42,615 nucleotides of DNA from Bacteroidia bacterium (GTDB lineage: Bacteria > Bacteroidota > Bacteroidia > Bacteroidales > Azobacteroidaceae), in assembly GCA_025996865.1 (NCBI GenBank), contig BNTV01000029.1, positions 1 to 42,615 on the forward strand, read 5' to 3'. Below the pieces are notes generated by a model. That model had not been told where the DNA came from. It made no database searches and saw only the letters and a list, made by a program, of their open reading frames with translations. Of the stretch, positions 7,697 to 15,558 are shown piece by piece (the first letter of the stretch is position 1; every line of letters begins with the position of its first letter). Both the position numbers and the translations under genes were made by a program.

Positions 7697-9991
7697 TTCT
7701 TCTGCCGGATTCTTGACGCTCGCCTGATACACCCGCCAGCCGACACACAGCACAATGGCCGCCACCAATGCTGCGAGTATGGACAGATACACCCAAAGTG
7801 AAATAGCGGTTTGCGCAACATATTGCTCCAACCAGATTTGCATAACGTAATAGCCGACAGGAAAAGCAATCGCCGCGCCAATCAGCAGCAACAGGAAATG
7901 CTCTTTGATAAAGATGCTTAAAATATCCCGAACTGTTGCTCCGTTGATTTTGCGGATGGCGATTTCCTTTCGCCGTTCCTCGCAGGTCAGGGATACTAAC
8001 GAAATGAAGCCGAATATGCAAATCAATACGCAAACCAGCGAAACAAAGGTGAGGATCTTCAGCAAGGCATTCTCCGAGGTCAGGAATTTATCGTATTCTT
8101 CTTCCGTATTTAATGCGGAAACATATTTATTATCGGGATATAATTCTTTGATAATCTCTTCGATTTTTGTTTTACCTGTTTTCCATGTTCCTTCCCTGTA
8201 TTTAAATAAAACGGAATTAAGCCGCTCGTTTTTTTGCGGATGAGAATAATAGACTGGTTTGGCTGAAACGGTCGGCGCAAAATTATAGATATTTTTGACC
8301 ACGCCTTTCACGGTAAGTCGGTTGTTGAATTTTTTTCCAACCGGTTCGCTCCATCCGAAAGCTTTTACGGACGATTCGTTAATCAATACCAAGCTGTCAG
8401 GGTCGGAATCGCGCAACATTTCACCTTCTATCAAACGAAACTCGTAAAACGAGGTATATTTTTCCGAAACCTTAATATTTTCTATATTCACGACTTCTGC
8501 CCCTTCGGGTTTTTCGTCCCATCCAGATACTCCACTGCTCATCCGTATGTTCTGAGGCACTAAAGGAATATTTGCCTGAAACGTTTCCGTTATTTCCGTT
8601 ATCTGTTTAATCTTATCTTCCAGTACGTCAAGTTTGTCACTTGTAATAACACTTCCCCGGTTCTTAAATGCAAAACCCAAATCCGTATGATGCAGGAAAT
8701 ACATCTGTTTCAGGATAACGATTGTGCAAAATGCGAATCCGATGCTGATAAATAACTGTGCAACAATCGACAGTTTACGAAAACGATTCTTGTTGCCGTG
8801 CCGGATGACCGTATTCAATGTCCTGTGCCGGAATATGGCCAAAATCACCCAGAATACCAGCAATGACAACGCAATTACCGCGCCGGTATAGAGCGCCGAT
8901 TCGCCGTAAATGGCGGACAGTTCCATCCGGATTTCCGACAGTTTCTGGAAGGGCGCATGAAGCAACTGAATAAACACGCCGCCCAACAGCAGCGCAAACA
9001 ACAGGGTAAGCGTAAACTCAACCGACAGCAGTGCAAACAGCGAACGTTCGGATGCGCCGCACACCGTCCGCAGCGCCAATTCTTTTTGACGTATCCGGAA
9101 ACGGCTGAGAAACAGGGTCAGGTAATTGAACAGGCTGCACAAAATAAGCAGCGAACCGGCCAGGGCGAAAATCAGGATGTGCTGAAACTTGACTTCCCTT
9201 TTGATGTTGACGTCGGTATAACGCAACTGCGTAAGCGGAGTCAGGGTGATTCCCTTGATTTTCCGGTCGTCCTGATTAAGGTCGTATTCATTCAGTTTTT
9301 TCCGGAAAGCTTCGACGTTCACGCCGGGCGCCAGTCGAATCAAGGCATTTTCGCCGCCACTGAACTGCCAGTTTTTGCCTGTTTCCATAACCGAAGAATA
9401 AAATGCTCCCAGAAAGTCGAACGGATAATTGCTTCGTTTGGGTAAGTCGGTTACTACGGCGCAAATCGTACATTCCTCCGACCAGCGTTTTATCACTTTC
9501 CCCATCGGGTCTTCCTTGCCGAACAGTTGACGCGCTTTTTCCTGCGTAATGGCTGTTTTTTTACTGTCGGGAATCAGAAAATCCCGGTTACCTTCTACAA
9601 TCCGGACATCGAAGAAATGGAGAAAGGCGGAATCAACAGTAACAAACTCCGCCGGATATTCCACACCTTCGATTTCGATTTTGTCGCCGGGCCAGCCCGG
9701 AACAATCGCAATCGCTTCCGTTATTTCCGGGAAGGTGGCTTGTAAAAAGCCGGCCAAAGGATAAGGTGTATTTCGGGACATGCCGGTAGAAGAAAAGACA
9801 TCCGGGATATTTACGCAATACATTCGTCCGGCGTCGCGGTGAAAATCATCGAACGTCATTTCATAGCGTATCCATAAACTCGCCAAGGCGAAGCAGGTAA
9901 AACCTACCGCCAAGCCTACGACGCTAATCAGCGTCTGGCTTTTGTACTTCCGCAGGTTGCGGAACGCAACTTTTAAATAATGCTTAATCAT
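7682..9991 (-). CDS. ABC transporter permease, double FtsX domain (paralogue 2)
   Basis: 769 aa. It has the same plan as its downstream neighbour: N-terminal MIKHYLKVAFRNLRKYK, segment 1 at ~20-42, a large extracytoplasmic domain, a four-segment middle, a second extracytoplasmic domain, then EERRKEIAIRKINGATVRDI and two closing segments. The C-terminus is NPAEEITKS, the last codons of which lie in a heptamer repeat. It is a near duplicate of the 5356-7659 product; the first extracytoplasmic domains differ more than the membrane parts, as expected if the two bind different partners or ligands. No ATP-binding motif is present. The gene follows the MazF-like module, whose hairpin terminator could reduce read-through into it. 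Confidence 0.92.
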   Translation of the reverse strand: MIKHYLKVAFRNLRKYKSQTLISVVGLAVGFTCFALASLWIRYEMTFDDFHRDAGRMYCVNIPDVFSSTGMSRNTPYPLAGFLQATFPEITEAIAIVPGWPGDKIEIEGVEYPAEFVTVDSAFLHFFDVRIVEGNRDFLIPDSKKTAITQEKARQLFGKEDPMGKVIKRWSEECTICAVVTDLPKRSNYPFDFLGAFYSSVMETGKNWQFSGGENALIRLAPGVNVEAFRKKLNEYDLNQDDRKIKGITLTPLTQLRYTDVNIKREVKFQHILIFALAGSLLILCSLFNYLTLFLSRFRIRQKELALRTVCGASERSLFALLSVEFTLTLLFALLLGGVFIQLLHAPFQKLSEIRMELSAIYGESALYTGAVIALSLLVFWVILAIFRHRTLNTVIRHGNKNRFRKLSIVAQLFISIGFAFCTIVILKQMYFLHHTDLGFAFKNRGSVITSDKLDVLEDKIKQITEITETFQANIPLVPQNIRMSSGVSGWDEKPEGAEVVNIENIKVSEKYTSFYEFRLIEGEMLRDSDPDSLVLINESSVKAFGWSEPVGKKFNNRLTVKGVVKNIYNFAPTVSAKPVYYSHPQKNERLNSVLFKYREGTWKTGKTKIEEIIKELYPDNKYVSALNTEEEYDKFLTSENALLKILTFVSLVCVLICIFGFISLVSLTCEERRKEIAIRKINGATVRDILSIFIKEHFLLLLIGAAIAFPVGYYVMQIWLEQYVAQTAISLWVYLSILAALVAAIVLCVGWRVYQASVKNPAEEITKS

Positions 9992-10038
9992 ATCTTTTCA
10001 ATTTTAAACCTGTTCAGCCTATTGTATATTTAAAAAAC

Positions 10039-10080
10039 AAAAAGCGTGTAAATTCAAACAAATTGGTTTACACGCTTTTT
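10039..10080 (-). terminator. Hairpin terminator after the MazF-like module
   Basis: A perfect 14-bp stem (10039-10052 with 10067-10080, core AGCGTGTAAA/TTTACACGCT) encloses a 14-base loop, followed on the minus strand by GTTTTTTAAA. It lies between the toxin gene and a permease gene. It shares its core with the hairpin at 4795-4823 and may work in both directions. Confidence 0.8.
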
Positions 10081-10106
10081 GATAACTTGCTGTTAATACT
10101 TTAGCC

Positions 10107-10439
10107 TTAGTCTTTTAAGACTGCTATGATTGTATGAATTACCTTATCCGTCAAATCGGACGAAATACGCCCTGCTTTTCTGATAATTAATGCTTTATCG
10201 GCAGTAAATATCCTCATTGGCCGAATAAATGAATCGGACGGTAATGACCCTGTCACAAAATCCTTCGATTTAAGGGGCAAAGCCGTTTTCTCATTAGAAC
10301 TTTGAGATGTAATTTGACAAAGTAAAATATCATCACCTTGAAAATCGGCCAATACTAATGCAGGTCGTCTTTTGCTCGCCGATAAATCGGAAAAAGGGAA
10401 TGGAATAACAACGACATCGCCTTTCACAAATCTTTCCAT
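10107..10439 (-). CDS. MazF/PemK-like toxin endoribonuclease
   Basis: 110 aa, the normal size for MazF/PemK toxins, which cleave mRNA as homodimers. Family features are present: a beta-barrel start KGDVVVIPFPFSD with substrate-loop residues, RRPALVL at 24-30, and QITSQSS at 42-48, where MazF proteins carry the catalytic Thr/Ser. A hydrophobic C-terminal helix (VIHTIIAVLKD) closes it. It overlaps the 65-aa antitoxin gene by 16 bp, the usual coupling of a type II toxin-antitoxin pair. The pair interrupts an operon of FtsX permeases and is read in the same direction. It carries its own promoter and terminator, so it looks like a self-contained inserted module. Confidence 0.88.
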   Translation of the reverse strand: MERFVKGDVVVIPFPFSDLSASKRRPALVLADFQGDDILLCQITSQSSNEKTALPLKSKDFVTGSLPSDSFIRPMRIFTADKALIIRKAGRISSDLTDKVIHTIIAVLKD

Positions 10440-10621
10440 GCTTCATCTTCTTTGGAATTTAACCAGTCTTTCGCCAAAACATGTTCACTCGCCCAATGTG
10501 TTTCAATGGAATCAGAAGGCACAGGTATTCCCTGTTGTGGACGAATGAGTTTTAAATCCGCCAAATCGTTCAAAAGTTTCAGTACCTTTGGATTAATGAT
10601 TTCAATACTTATCGTTTGCAT
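10424..10621 (-). CDS. Antitoxin of the MazF-like pair
   Basis: 65 aa. It was identified mainly by position: it directly precedes and overlaps a MazF/PemK-type gene by 16 bp. It begins MQTISIEIINPKVLKLLNDL, a beta strand followed by a helix as in small dimeric DNA-binding antitoxins, and ends with an acidic helix (AKDWLNSKEDEAWKDL) suited to wrapping a basic toxin groove. It is not an obvious AbrB-type MazE. Analogous Bacteroidota antitoxins bind their toxin and repress their own promoter; the promoter at 10647-10677 is the likely target. I do not recognise a named family. Confidence 0.75.
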   Translation of the reverse strand: MQTISIEIINPKVLKLLNDLADLKLIRPQQGIPVPSDSIETHWASEHVLAKDWLNSKEDEAWKDL

Positions 10622-10646
10622 GATATTTTATTTTGAATTGTCAATA

Positions 10647-10677
10647 CAAAAGTAAAACTTTTTACCCAAAATTCAAA
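10647..10677 (-). promoter_or_regulatory. Promoter of the MazF-like module
   Basis: Minus strand: TTTG (10674-10677), 19 bp, then TACTTTTG (10647-10654), which is the Bacteroidota consensus TTTG-N19-TAnnTTTG. The antitoxin ATG lies 25 bases beyond the -7 box. The module can thus be transcribed independently of the sigma-54 operon. Confidence 0.8.
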
Positions 10678-10699
10678 ATAATAAAAATAATTTGCTTCT

Positions 10700-10724
10700 C
10701 GTGTAAACCAATATGTCAAAGAAC
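10700..10724 (-). repeat. 25-bp direct repeat, copy 2, with rRNA boxA-like core
   Basis: Exact copy of 5263-5287, in the same orientation and the same position, at the upstream edge of a TA module and just downstream of a permease stop codon. On the minus strand it is preceded by AAAAAAGC and starts GTTCTTTGACATATTGG. Confidence 0.8.
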
Positions 10725-10741
10725 GCTTTTTTAATTATCTA

Positions 10742-13105
10742 TTAATCATTAATTTTCTCCGCCGGATTTTCCTTTGCCGCCATCCGTACTTTTTCAACGA
10801 CCGACAGCAGCACTGTCAGGCCGGTAACGATAAATACCACGACAAACAGCCACCAACTCAGAGGCGTCCGGTAAATATAATTCTCCAACCAACTGTTAAT
10901 AAAGAAATACGCGACCGGAAGCGAAAGCGCATTTCCGGCAATCACTAACAGCAAGTAGTTCCGAAGAAACAAAACCAAGATGTCGCGGACTTCCGCCCCG
11001 TTGATTTTGCGAATTGCTATCTCTTTTTTCCGTTGTTCGATAGTCAGCATTACTAAGGAATAAATCCCGAACGACGCCACTAACACACAGATAAGCGAAA
11101 GGAATCCGAAAATACGGAACAGTATCGTTTCCGGACGGTTGAATTGGGTTTGAATATCCTGCAATTCAAGAATCTGTTTGCCGGGCGCTACATCGCCGGT
11201 TTCTAATGTTTCCGGAAGGGTTTTAACATATTCGATGGCTTTCTCGTGATTTTCCGGCTTCGTTTTGATGTACGCATATTGATAGGGTGTTATTACCATG
11301 CCGGCTTTCGGTTGATGGAAAAATAATCCCCGAATTGGATACTGCATGGTCGAATAATAATAATCCTGAATCACGCCGCATATTTTTGCATCCGCAAGCA
11401 CGCCTGCTTTTACCGTTTTCCCGACTGGATGCTTATCCGGCAAGGCTTGTTGTTGCGTGGCATTGATGACTATGTCGTTCTCTTCCGTCATCGTGGCGCC
11501 TTCCTTGAATCGGATTCCGAAAAAATCGAAGAAGTTGGGTTCGACAAGATGCACATGTATCTCATCTATAACGTCATCGGGATTATCCTGAAAGCAGAAC
11601 TTTCCGATGTATGTTTCATATATATTCCCATCGCCGGTTAAAACCGATTGGGTTGTAAAAGTGACATCGTCGATATACGGACTGCGAAGCAGTTCTTCGC
11701 CCATCAATTTGAAATCTATCTTCGTATAATAGCCCACGTCAATTTGGGTAATGTTATTTACCACAATTCCTTTATCCTTGTTTTGCGTAAAAGCCACCTG
11801 TTTGTACAGTGAAAGGGAAATGAAAAAGAAGAAACAGCCGATAAAGATTTGCGATACGATAAGCATATTCCGCAGCAAGGCGAATGAACGAACTCCGGTT
11901 TTCCTGAGCATCTTGATAATCAGCAAGGAACTCAACAGCAGAAAAACAGCCAATATGACACCTGTCCACTTGAACGAATAGGTAGATAAAGCATTCATAT
12001 CAATCCGGTTAAAATAGTTTTCATAGATTCCGTATCCCTGCCATTGCGTATAAGATTGGTAATAGGGGAATAACAGGGATATGACAAAGGCGGTCAAAGC
12101 CAACGCAATGACAATCGGCACAGACAAGTCGATAAAACTTTTCCGGAACAAATAATGATTGGAAGCGCCCATGCTTCTGAAAGTTTTGTTTTTGGACTGT
12201 TTCCGTTGCTGTTGTCCGATAAACAGCACCAGGGCATTCATCAATGCACAAAGCAAAGCCAATAGACCGGCAAAACCCAGCAAACGGATATTGAGAAACC
12301 GTCCTTTAAGTTCCGGACTGCAAGTAAGATGTACTTCCGGAAGACTGCGCAAGCGAAACGACCAGCCGCTTGTATCGCCCTGCCAATCCGGAATCTGCGC
12401 TACGCTACGGTGTTCTTCAATCTTTTTCCGGACGGCATTTACATCGGCTTGATGGTGCAATTTCACATAAAAAGAAATGCGTCCGCCACTGTTAAGGGGA
12501 AAGTGGGTCAGTTTCAAAAATTCGACGCGGAAATTGGTGTTGGAAGGATAGTCCCTGATTACGCCGGCGATTGTCAGCGAACCGCTTGTTGTGGTAAACA
12601 ATTCTCCGGCGCAATTCGTTTTACCGAAAATCTCCAGGGCGGTCTTTTCCGTCAACACAATACACGTTCCGTCAAAAGGCCGGTTTTTGAAACTGCCGTC
12701 GATAAATTCGGCATAGAACATATTGAAAAAAGCGGAATCAACATCTATTCCCATGATTTTTTGCGGCAAATCCGCATCTTTGTATTCTATCCGTTCCCAA
12801 TTATTCACAAGACTATACGTTTCTATTTCAGGCAGGTCTTGCAGAAACGCAACTATATCATCCTTGTGCACCTGATTCAGTTCTAAATCAGAGCCATCGG
12901 ATGCTTTGGATAGCCCACGCAAAGTAACGGCATACGTCCGGTCGGCATCCGGATGAAAATTGTCGTAATGGTTTTCCCAATACCACCAATACGTTCCGAA
13001 GACAAATGCCGAAAAGCCGATTGTCAGTCCCAATATGCAGATAATGTTCAGCAACTTGTATTTTTTTAAGCCCCGAAAGACCAATGTTAGATAATGTTTT
13101 AACAT
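10742..13105 (-). CDS. ABC transporter permease, double FtsX domain (paralogue 3)
   Basis: 787 aa. It starts MLKHYLTLVFRGLKKYK, with a first membrane segment at ~20-40 and two extracytoplasmic domains. Before the last two segments is the coupling motif EQRKKEIAIRKINGAEVRDI, and the C-terminus is ENPAEKIND. It has the same architecture as the other four permeases but is clearly more distant from the close pair at 5356-9991. A run of basic residues (QQQRKQSKNKTFRSMGAS) after the second membrane segment is the equivalent coupling loop of the first FtsX half. There is no ATPase domain. It lies 48 bp from the upstream permease, with a dispersed repeat in the gap, and is followed by the MazF-like module. 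Confidence 0.92.
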   Translation of the reverse strand: MLKHYLTLVFRGLKKYKLLNIICILGLTIGFSAFVFGTYWWYWENHYDNFHPDADRTYAVTLRGLSKASDGSDLELNQVHKDDIVAFLQDLPEIETYSLVNNWERIEYKDADLPQKIMGIDVDSAFFNMFYAEFIDGSFKNRPFDGTCIVLTEKTALEIFGKTNCAGELFTTTSGSLTIAGVIRDYPSNTNFRVEFLKLTHFPLNSGGRISFYVKLHHQADVNAVRKKIEEHRSVAQIPDWQGDTSGWSFRLRSLPEVHLTCSPELKGRFLNIRLLGFAGLLALLCALMNALVLFIGQQQRKQSKNKTFRSMGASNHYLFRKSFIDLSVPIVIALALTAFVISLLFPYYQSYTQWQGYGIYENYFNRIDMNALSTYSFKWTGVILAVFLLLSSLLIIKMLRKTGVRSFALLRNMLIVSQIFIGCFFFFISLSLYKQVAFTQNKDKGIVVNNITQIDVGYYTKIDFKLMGEELLRSPYIDDVTFTTQSVLTGDGNIYETYIGKFCFQDNPDDVIDEIHVHLVEPNFFDFFGIRFKEGATMTEENDIVINATQQQALPDKHPVGKTVKAGVLADAKICGVIQDYYYSTMQYPIRGLFFHQPKAGMVITPYQYAYIKTKPENHEKAIEYVKTLPETLETGDVAPGKQILELQDIQTQFNRPETILFRIFGFLSLICVLVASFGIYSLVMLTIEQRKKEIAIRKINGAEVRDILVLFLRNYLLLVIAGNALSLPVAYFFINSWLENYIYRTPLSWWLFVVVFIVTGLTVLLSVVEKVRMAAKENPAEKIND

Positions 13106-13114
13106 ATAATTATA

Positions 13115-13146
13115 TTGTTTTATTCTGTCCGAACCTTGATTTTATT
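13115..13146. repeat. Dispersed intergenic repeat, copy 1 (CTGTCYGAAC type)
   Basis: The segment TTGTTTTATT, CTGTCCGAAC, then TGATTTTATT resembles 18003-18032, allowing one small gap and a few changes. Both copies fill short gaps between genes of the same operon. Confidence 0.55.
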
Positions 13147-13153
13147 AAGATTT

Positions 13154-15484
13154 TCAAGACATTTTTACCACTTCCGCCGGATTACACCGCGCCACGCGCA
13201 TAATGTGAAATATCAACGTGAGAAAAATCAATACCAACACACTCAAATAAATGCCGAGAAAGAAAAAAACGTTCAACGATATTTGCTGATTGAAAGAGCT
13301 AATCCATTGCTTCCCGAAATAATAAACAACCGGAAACAGCACGATGCACGCCGCACTCCACAACCAAAGATACGTTTTACTGAAAAGCAAAATAATATCT
13401 TTGATTTCCGCCCCGTTGATTTTGCGAATCGCAACTTCTTTCCGGCGTTTCTCCGTATTCATGGCAATCGCGGAATAAATGCTGAGCAGGGAGAGAATCA
13501 GGCTAATCACAAAAAACAGCGTTGAAAACAGCGAGAGGGCATTTTCAACATCAAAGAGGTTGCGATTGAGATTTTCGTGCAAGTCGGAGATGTGCAAGTC
13601 GATGGATTCCGGCAGAAATTCACGAACGGTTTGAATCAAGTCTTGCCGTGCTTCTTCCGCTTTTCCGGGAAAGGCTTTAATGTATATTTCGCCCTTGTGC
13701 TTATCGGCGCGACTGTAGTAAACCGGCCTTTTCACGTGGGTAAACTCTTTGTTTTCTTTTACTACCTGAATATTTTCGACTACGCCGATGATGGTATGAT
13801 TTTCAAAACTCATTCCTGTCGGATTATGGTCGGGGAATAAAGCGGCAAAAGTTTCATCCACGACAACGGCTCCCGGCGCGCTGTTTTCGTCTAAAAAGCT
13901 ACCGCTCAATAGTTTCAGTTTAAAAAAGTCGGCAAAATTATCATCCACCATATAGTTCCGAACATTCTCTTTTTCGTGACCTTCAATTCCTGTATTTGCT
14001 TGAGATAAAGAACCGTAAGTATAAATCGAAAAATTGGCAAAGGAAATGTCTTCAATGGCGTTTGATGTTTTCAACTTTTGCATAATAATGGATAAGTTAT
14101 CCGGTAATTTCATTGCGCTGTATGCAAAAGTGAGGATATTTTTCTGTTCTTGCGGTAAAAGTGTATGGAAAATATTTTCTTTTACTTTGTTTGTCTGAAA
14201 TTTGATAATCAAGGTCGCCGACATAAAGAAAAGGAGAATAATCATTTGAATGAAAAGCAATATTTTACGTCCCCGTCCTTTGCTTCCGCGCTCCGAAATA
14301 CCCAGTAAAACCACGCGAACGCTGGAACGTCCGATTACCTTTGTCGGAACAATGCAAAGCAAAAACGCAATTACCAATCCGATAAGTACGGATTGCACCA
14401 ATTGAATTCGTAATCCGATGATTGTAAACTCGTCAATCATCTCTGAAAAGATGGAACTTTTTATAATCGGGACAATAATTTCCAATAGCAGCAATCCCAA
14501 AAAACAGGACAATATAAAAACGATGCCAATTTCCGAATAAAACAGCAACAGTTGTTGCCGGTTGCCGGAACCATTCACTTTCCGGATGGCACATTCTTTC
14601 AGCCGGTTGTAAAATTGCGCCGTCTGGAAGGATATGTAATTGAACAGGGCGACGAGCAAAACCAATAATCCGATAATAAACATACTGACTAAAACAACCA
14701 TCTGCCCTTCGTCTATTTTATGAAAGGAAGAAATAAAGAGGTGTTCTTTGTAATCCGGATTGGGCTGCTCAAAAGCAAAAGGATAGACATCCAATTTTTG
14801 TTGAAATTCGGCTTGGGATATTCCTTTCTTTAAAAGAACGTAAACACTTGTTTCTATCATCGGGTTCCATAAATCATGTTCCTTACCGTAATATCCGTCC
14901 GATATATTGAAAACGAGTCCATTGCAATGAGATATATTATTATTATTGGGCAGGTTTTTCAGAATCCCTGTAATGGTATAGGAAACAGCATCAATTGTGA
15001 TGGTTGTACCAGGAAGCGTTGCCGGGTCGCCGTATTTTTTGGCGCTTGATTCGTACAGAGCAATGCTGTTCGGGGTATGAAGGATGTTTTGTTTGCTTCC
15101 CGAAAAGATTTGCAAAGAGAAAAAATCCAAAAAAGTGATATCCACTTCCTGTAAGGTAAGATTAACCATGGTTTCTTTACCATCGAGCGTCATATTCCCG
15201 TAATAGGAGACAGGCCAGTATTTGGATGTAACTTTCTCGATGTCTGTAAATTCGCCGAGAGTATTCTTCATATTCCCGTTGATATTTGAAAAACGGCGCG
15301 TTTCAATCCGGTACATCTGCCGGTGGTCGGGATAGCTGCTGTCCATCGTCAAAACGAATTGTACCAGATAACAGCAGACAGCAAAAACAACGCAACCGGT
15401 TGCCAAGCCCAGCATCCCAATCAAATTCTGTACTTTGTACCTCCACAAATTGCGGAATGCTACTGTTAAATAATGTTTTATCAT
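13154..15484 (-). CDS. ABC transporter permease, double FtsX domain (paralogue 4)
   Basis: 776 aa. The N-terminus MIKHYLTVAFRNLWRYK matches paralogues 1 and 2, but the first membrane segment is Cys-rich (GCVVFAVCCYLVQ) and the extracytoplasmic domains differ. Coupling loops are FYNRLKECAIRKVNGSG in the first half and EKRRKEVAIRKINGAEIKDI in the second; the C-terminus is CNPAEVVKMS. Eight membrane segments by eye, no nucleotide-binding motif. It is placed between two other permeases in the same operon, with 74 bp and a heptamer array upstream. It is inferred to work with the shared ATPase and the HlyD/TolC partners. Confidence 0.92.
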   Translation of the reverse strand: MIKHYLTVAFRNLWRYKVQNLIGMLGLATGCVVFAVCCYLVQFVLTMDSSYPDHRQMYRIETRRFSNINGNMKNTLGEFTDIEKVTSKYWPVSYYGNMTLDGKETMVNLTLQEVDITFLDFFSLQIFSGSKQNILHTPNSIALYESSAKKYGDPATLPGTTITIDAVSYTITGILKNLPNNNNISHCNGLVFNISDGYYGKEHDLWNPMIETSVYVLLKKGISQAEFQQKLDVYPFAFEQPNPDYKEHLFISSFHKIDEGQMVVLVSMFIIGLLVLLVALFNYISFQTAQFYNRLKECAIRKVNGSGNRQQLLLFYSEIGIVFILSCFLGLLLLEIIVPIIKSSIFSEMIDEFTIIGLRIQLVQSVLIGLVIAFLLCIVPTKVIGRSSVRVVLLGISERGSKGRGRKILLFIQMIILLFFMSATLIIKFQTNKVKENIFHTLLPQEQKNILTFAYSAMKLPDNLSIIMQKLKTSNAIEDISFANFSIYTYGSLSQANTGIEGHEKENVRNYMVDDNFADFFKLKLLSGSFLDENSAPGAVVVDETFAALFPDHNPTGMSFENHTIIGVVENIQVVKENKEFTHVKRPVYYSRADKHKGEIYIKAFPGKAEEARQDLIQTVREFLPESIDLHISDLHENLNRNLFDVENALSLFSTLFFVISLILSLLSIYSAIAMNTEKRRKEVAIRKINGAEIKDIILLFSKTYLWLWSAACIVLFPVVYYFGKQWISSFNQQISLNVFFFLGIYLSVLVLIFLTLIFHIMRVARCNPAEVVKMS

Positions 15485-15509
15485 AATTGTAATATAATGT
15501 TATTTTTGG

Positions 15510-15554
15510 GGTGAAAGGTGAATTTTTGAACCATTTACCTTTCACCTTTTACCT
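15510..15554. repeat. Opposed heptamer repeats (GGTGAAA x2 / TTTACCT x3)
   Basis: Two GGTGAAW units (15510-15523) face three TTYACCT units (15534-15554). A 10-bp stem of GGTGAAAGGT with ACCTTTCACC can form. The array sits four bases past the stop codon of the 15559-17997 permease and is of the same family as 5295-5353. Confidence 0.75.
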
Positions 15555-15558
15555 GTTT

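Noticed and set aside
12329..12886. 185-codon open frame on the + strand
   Set aside because: It lies opposite permease 3, shows no family motif and has no promoter or neighbours on its strand.
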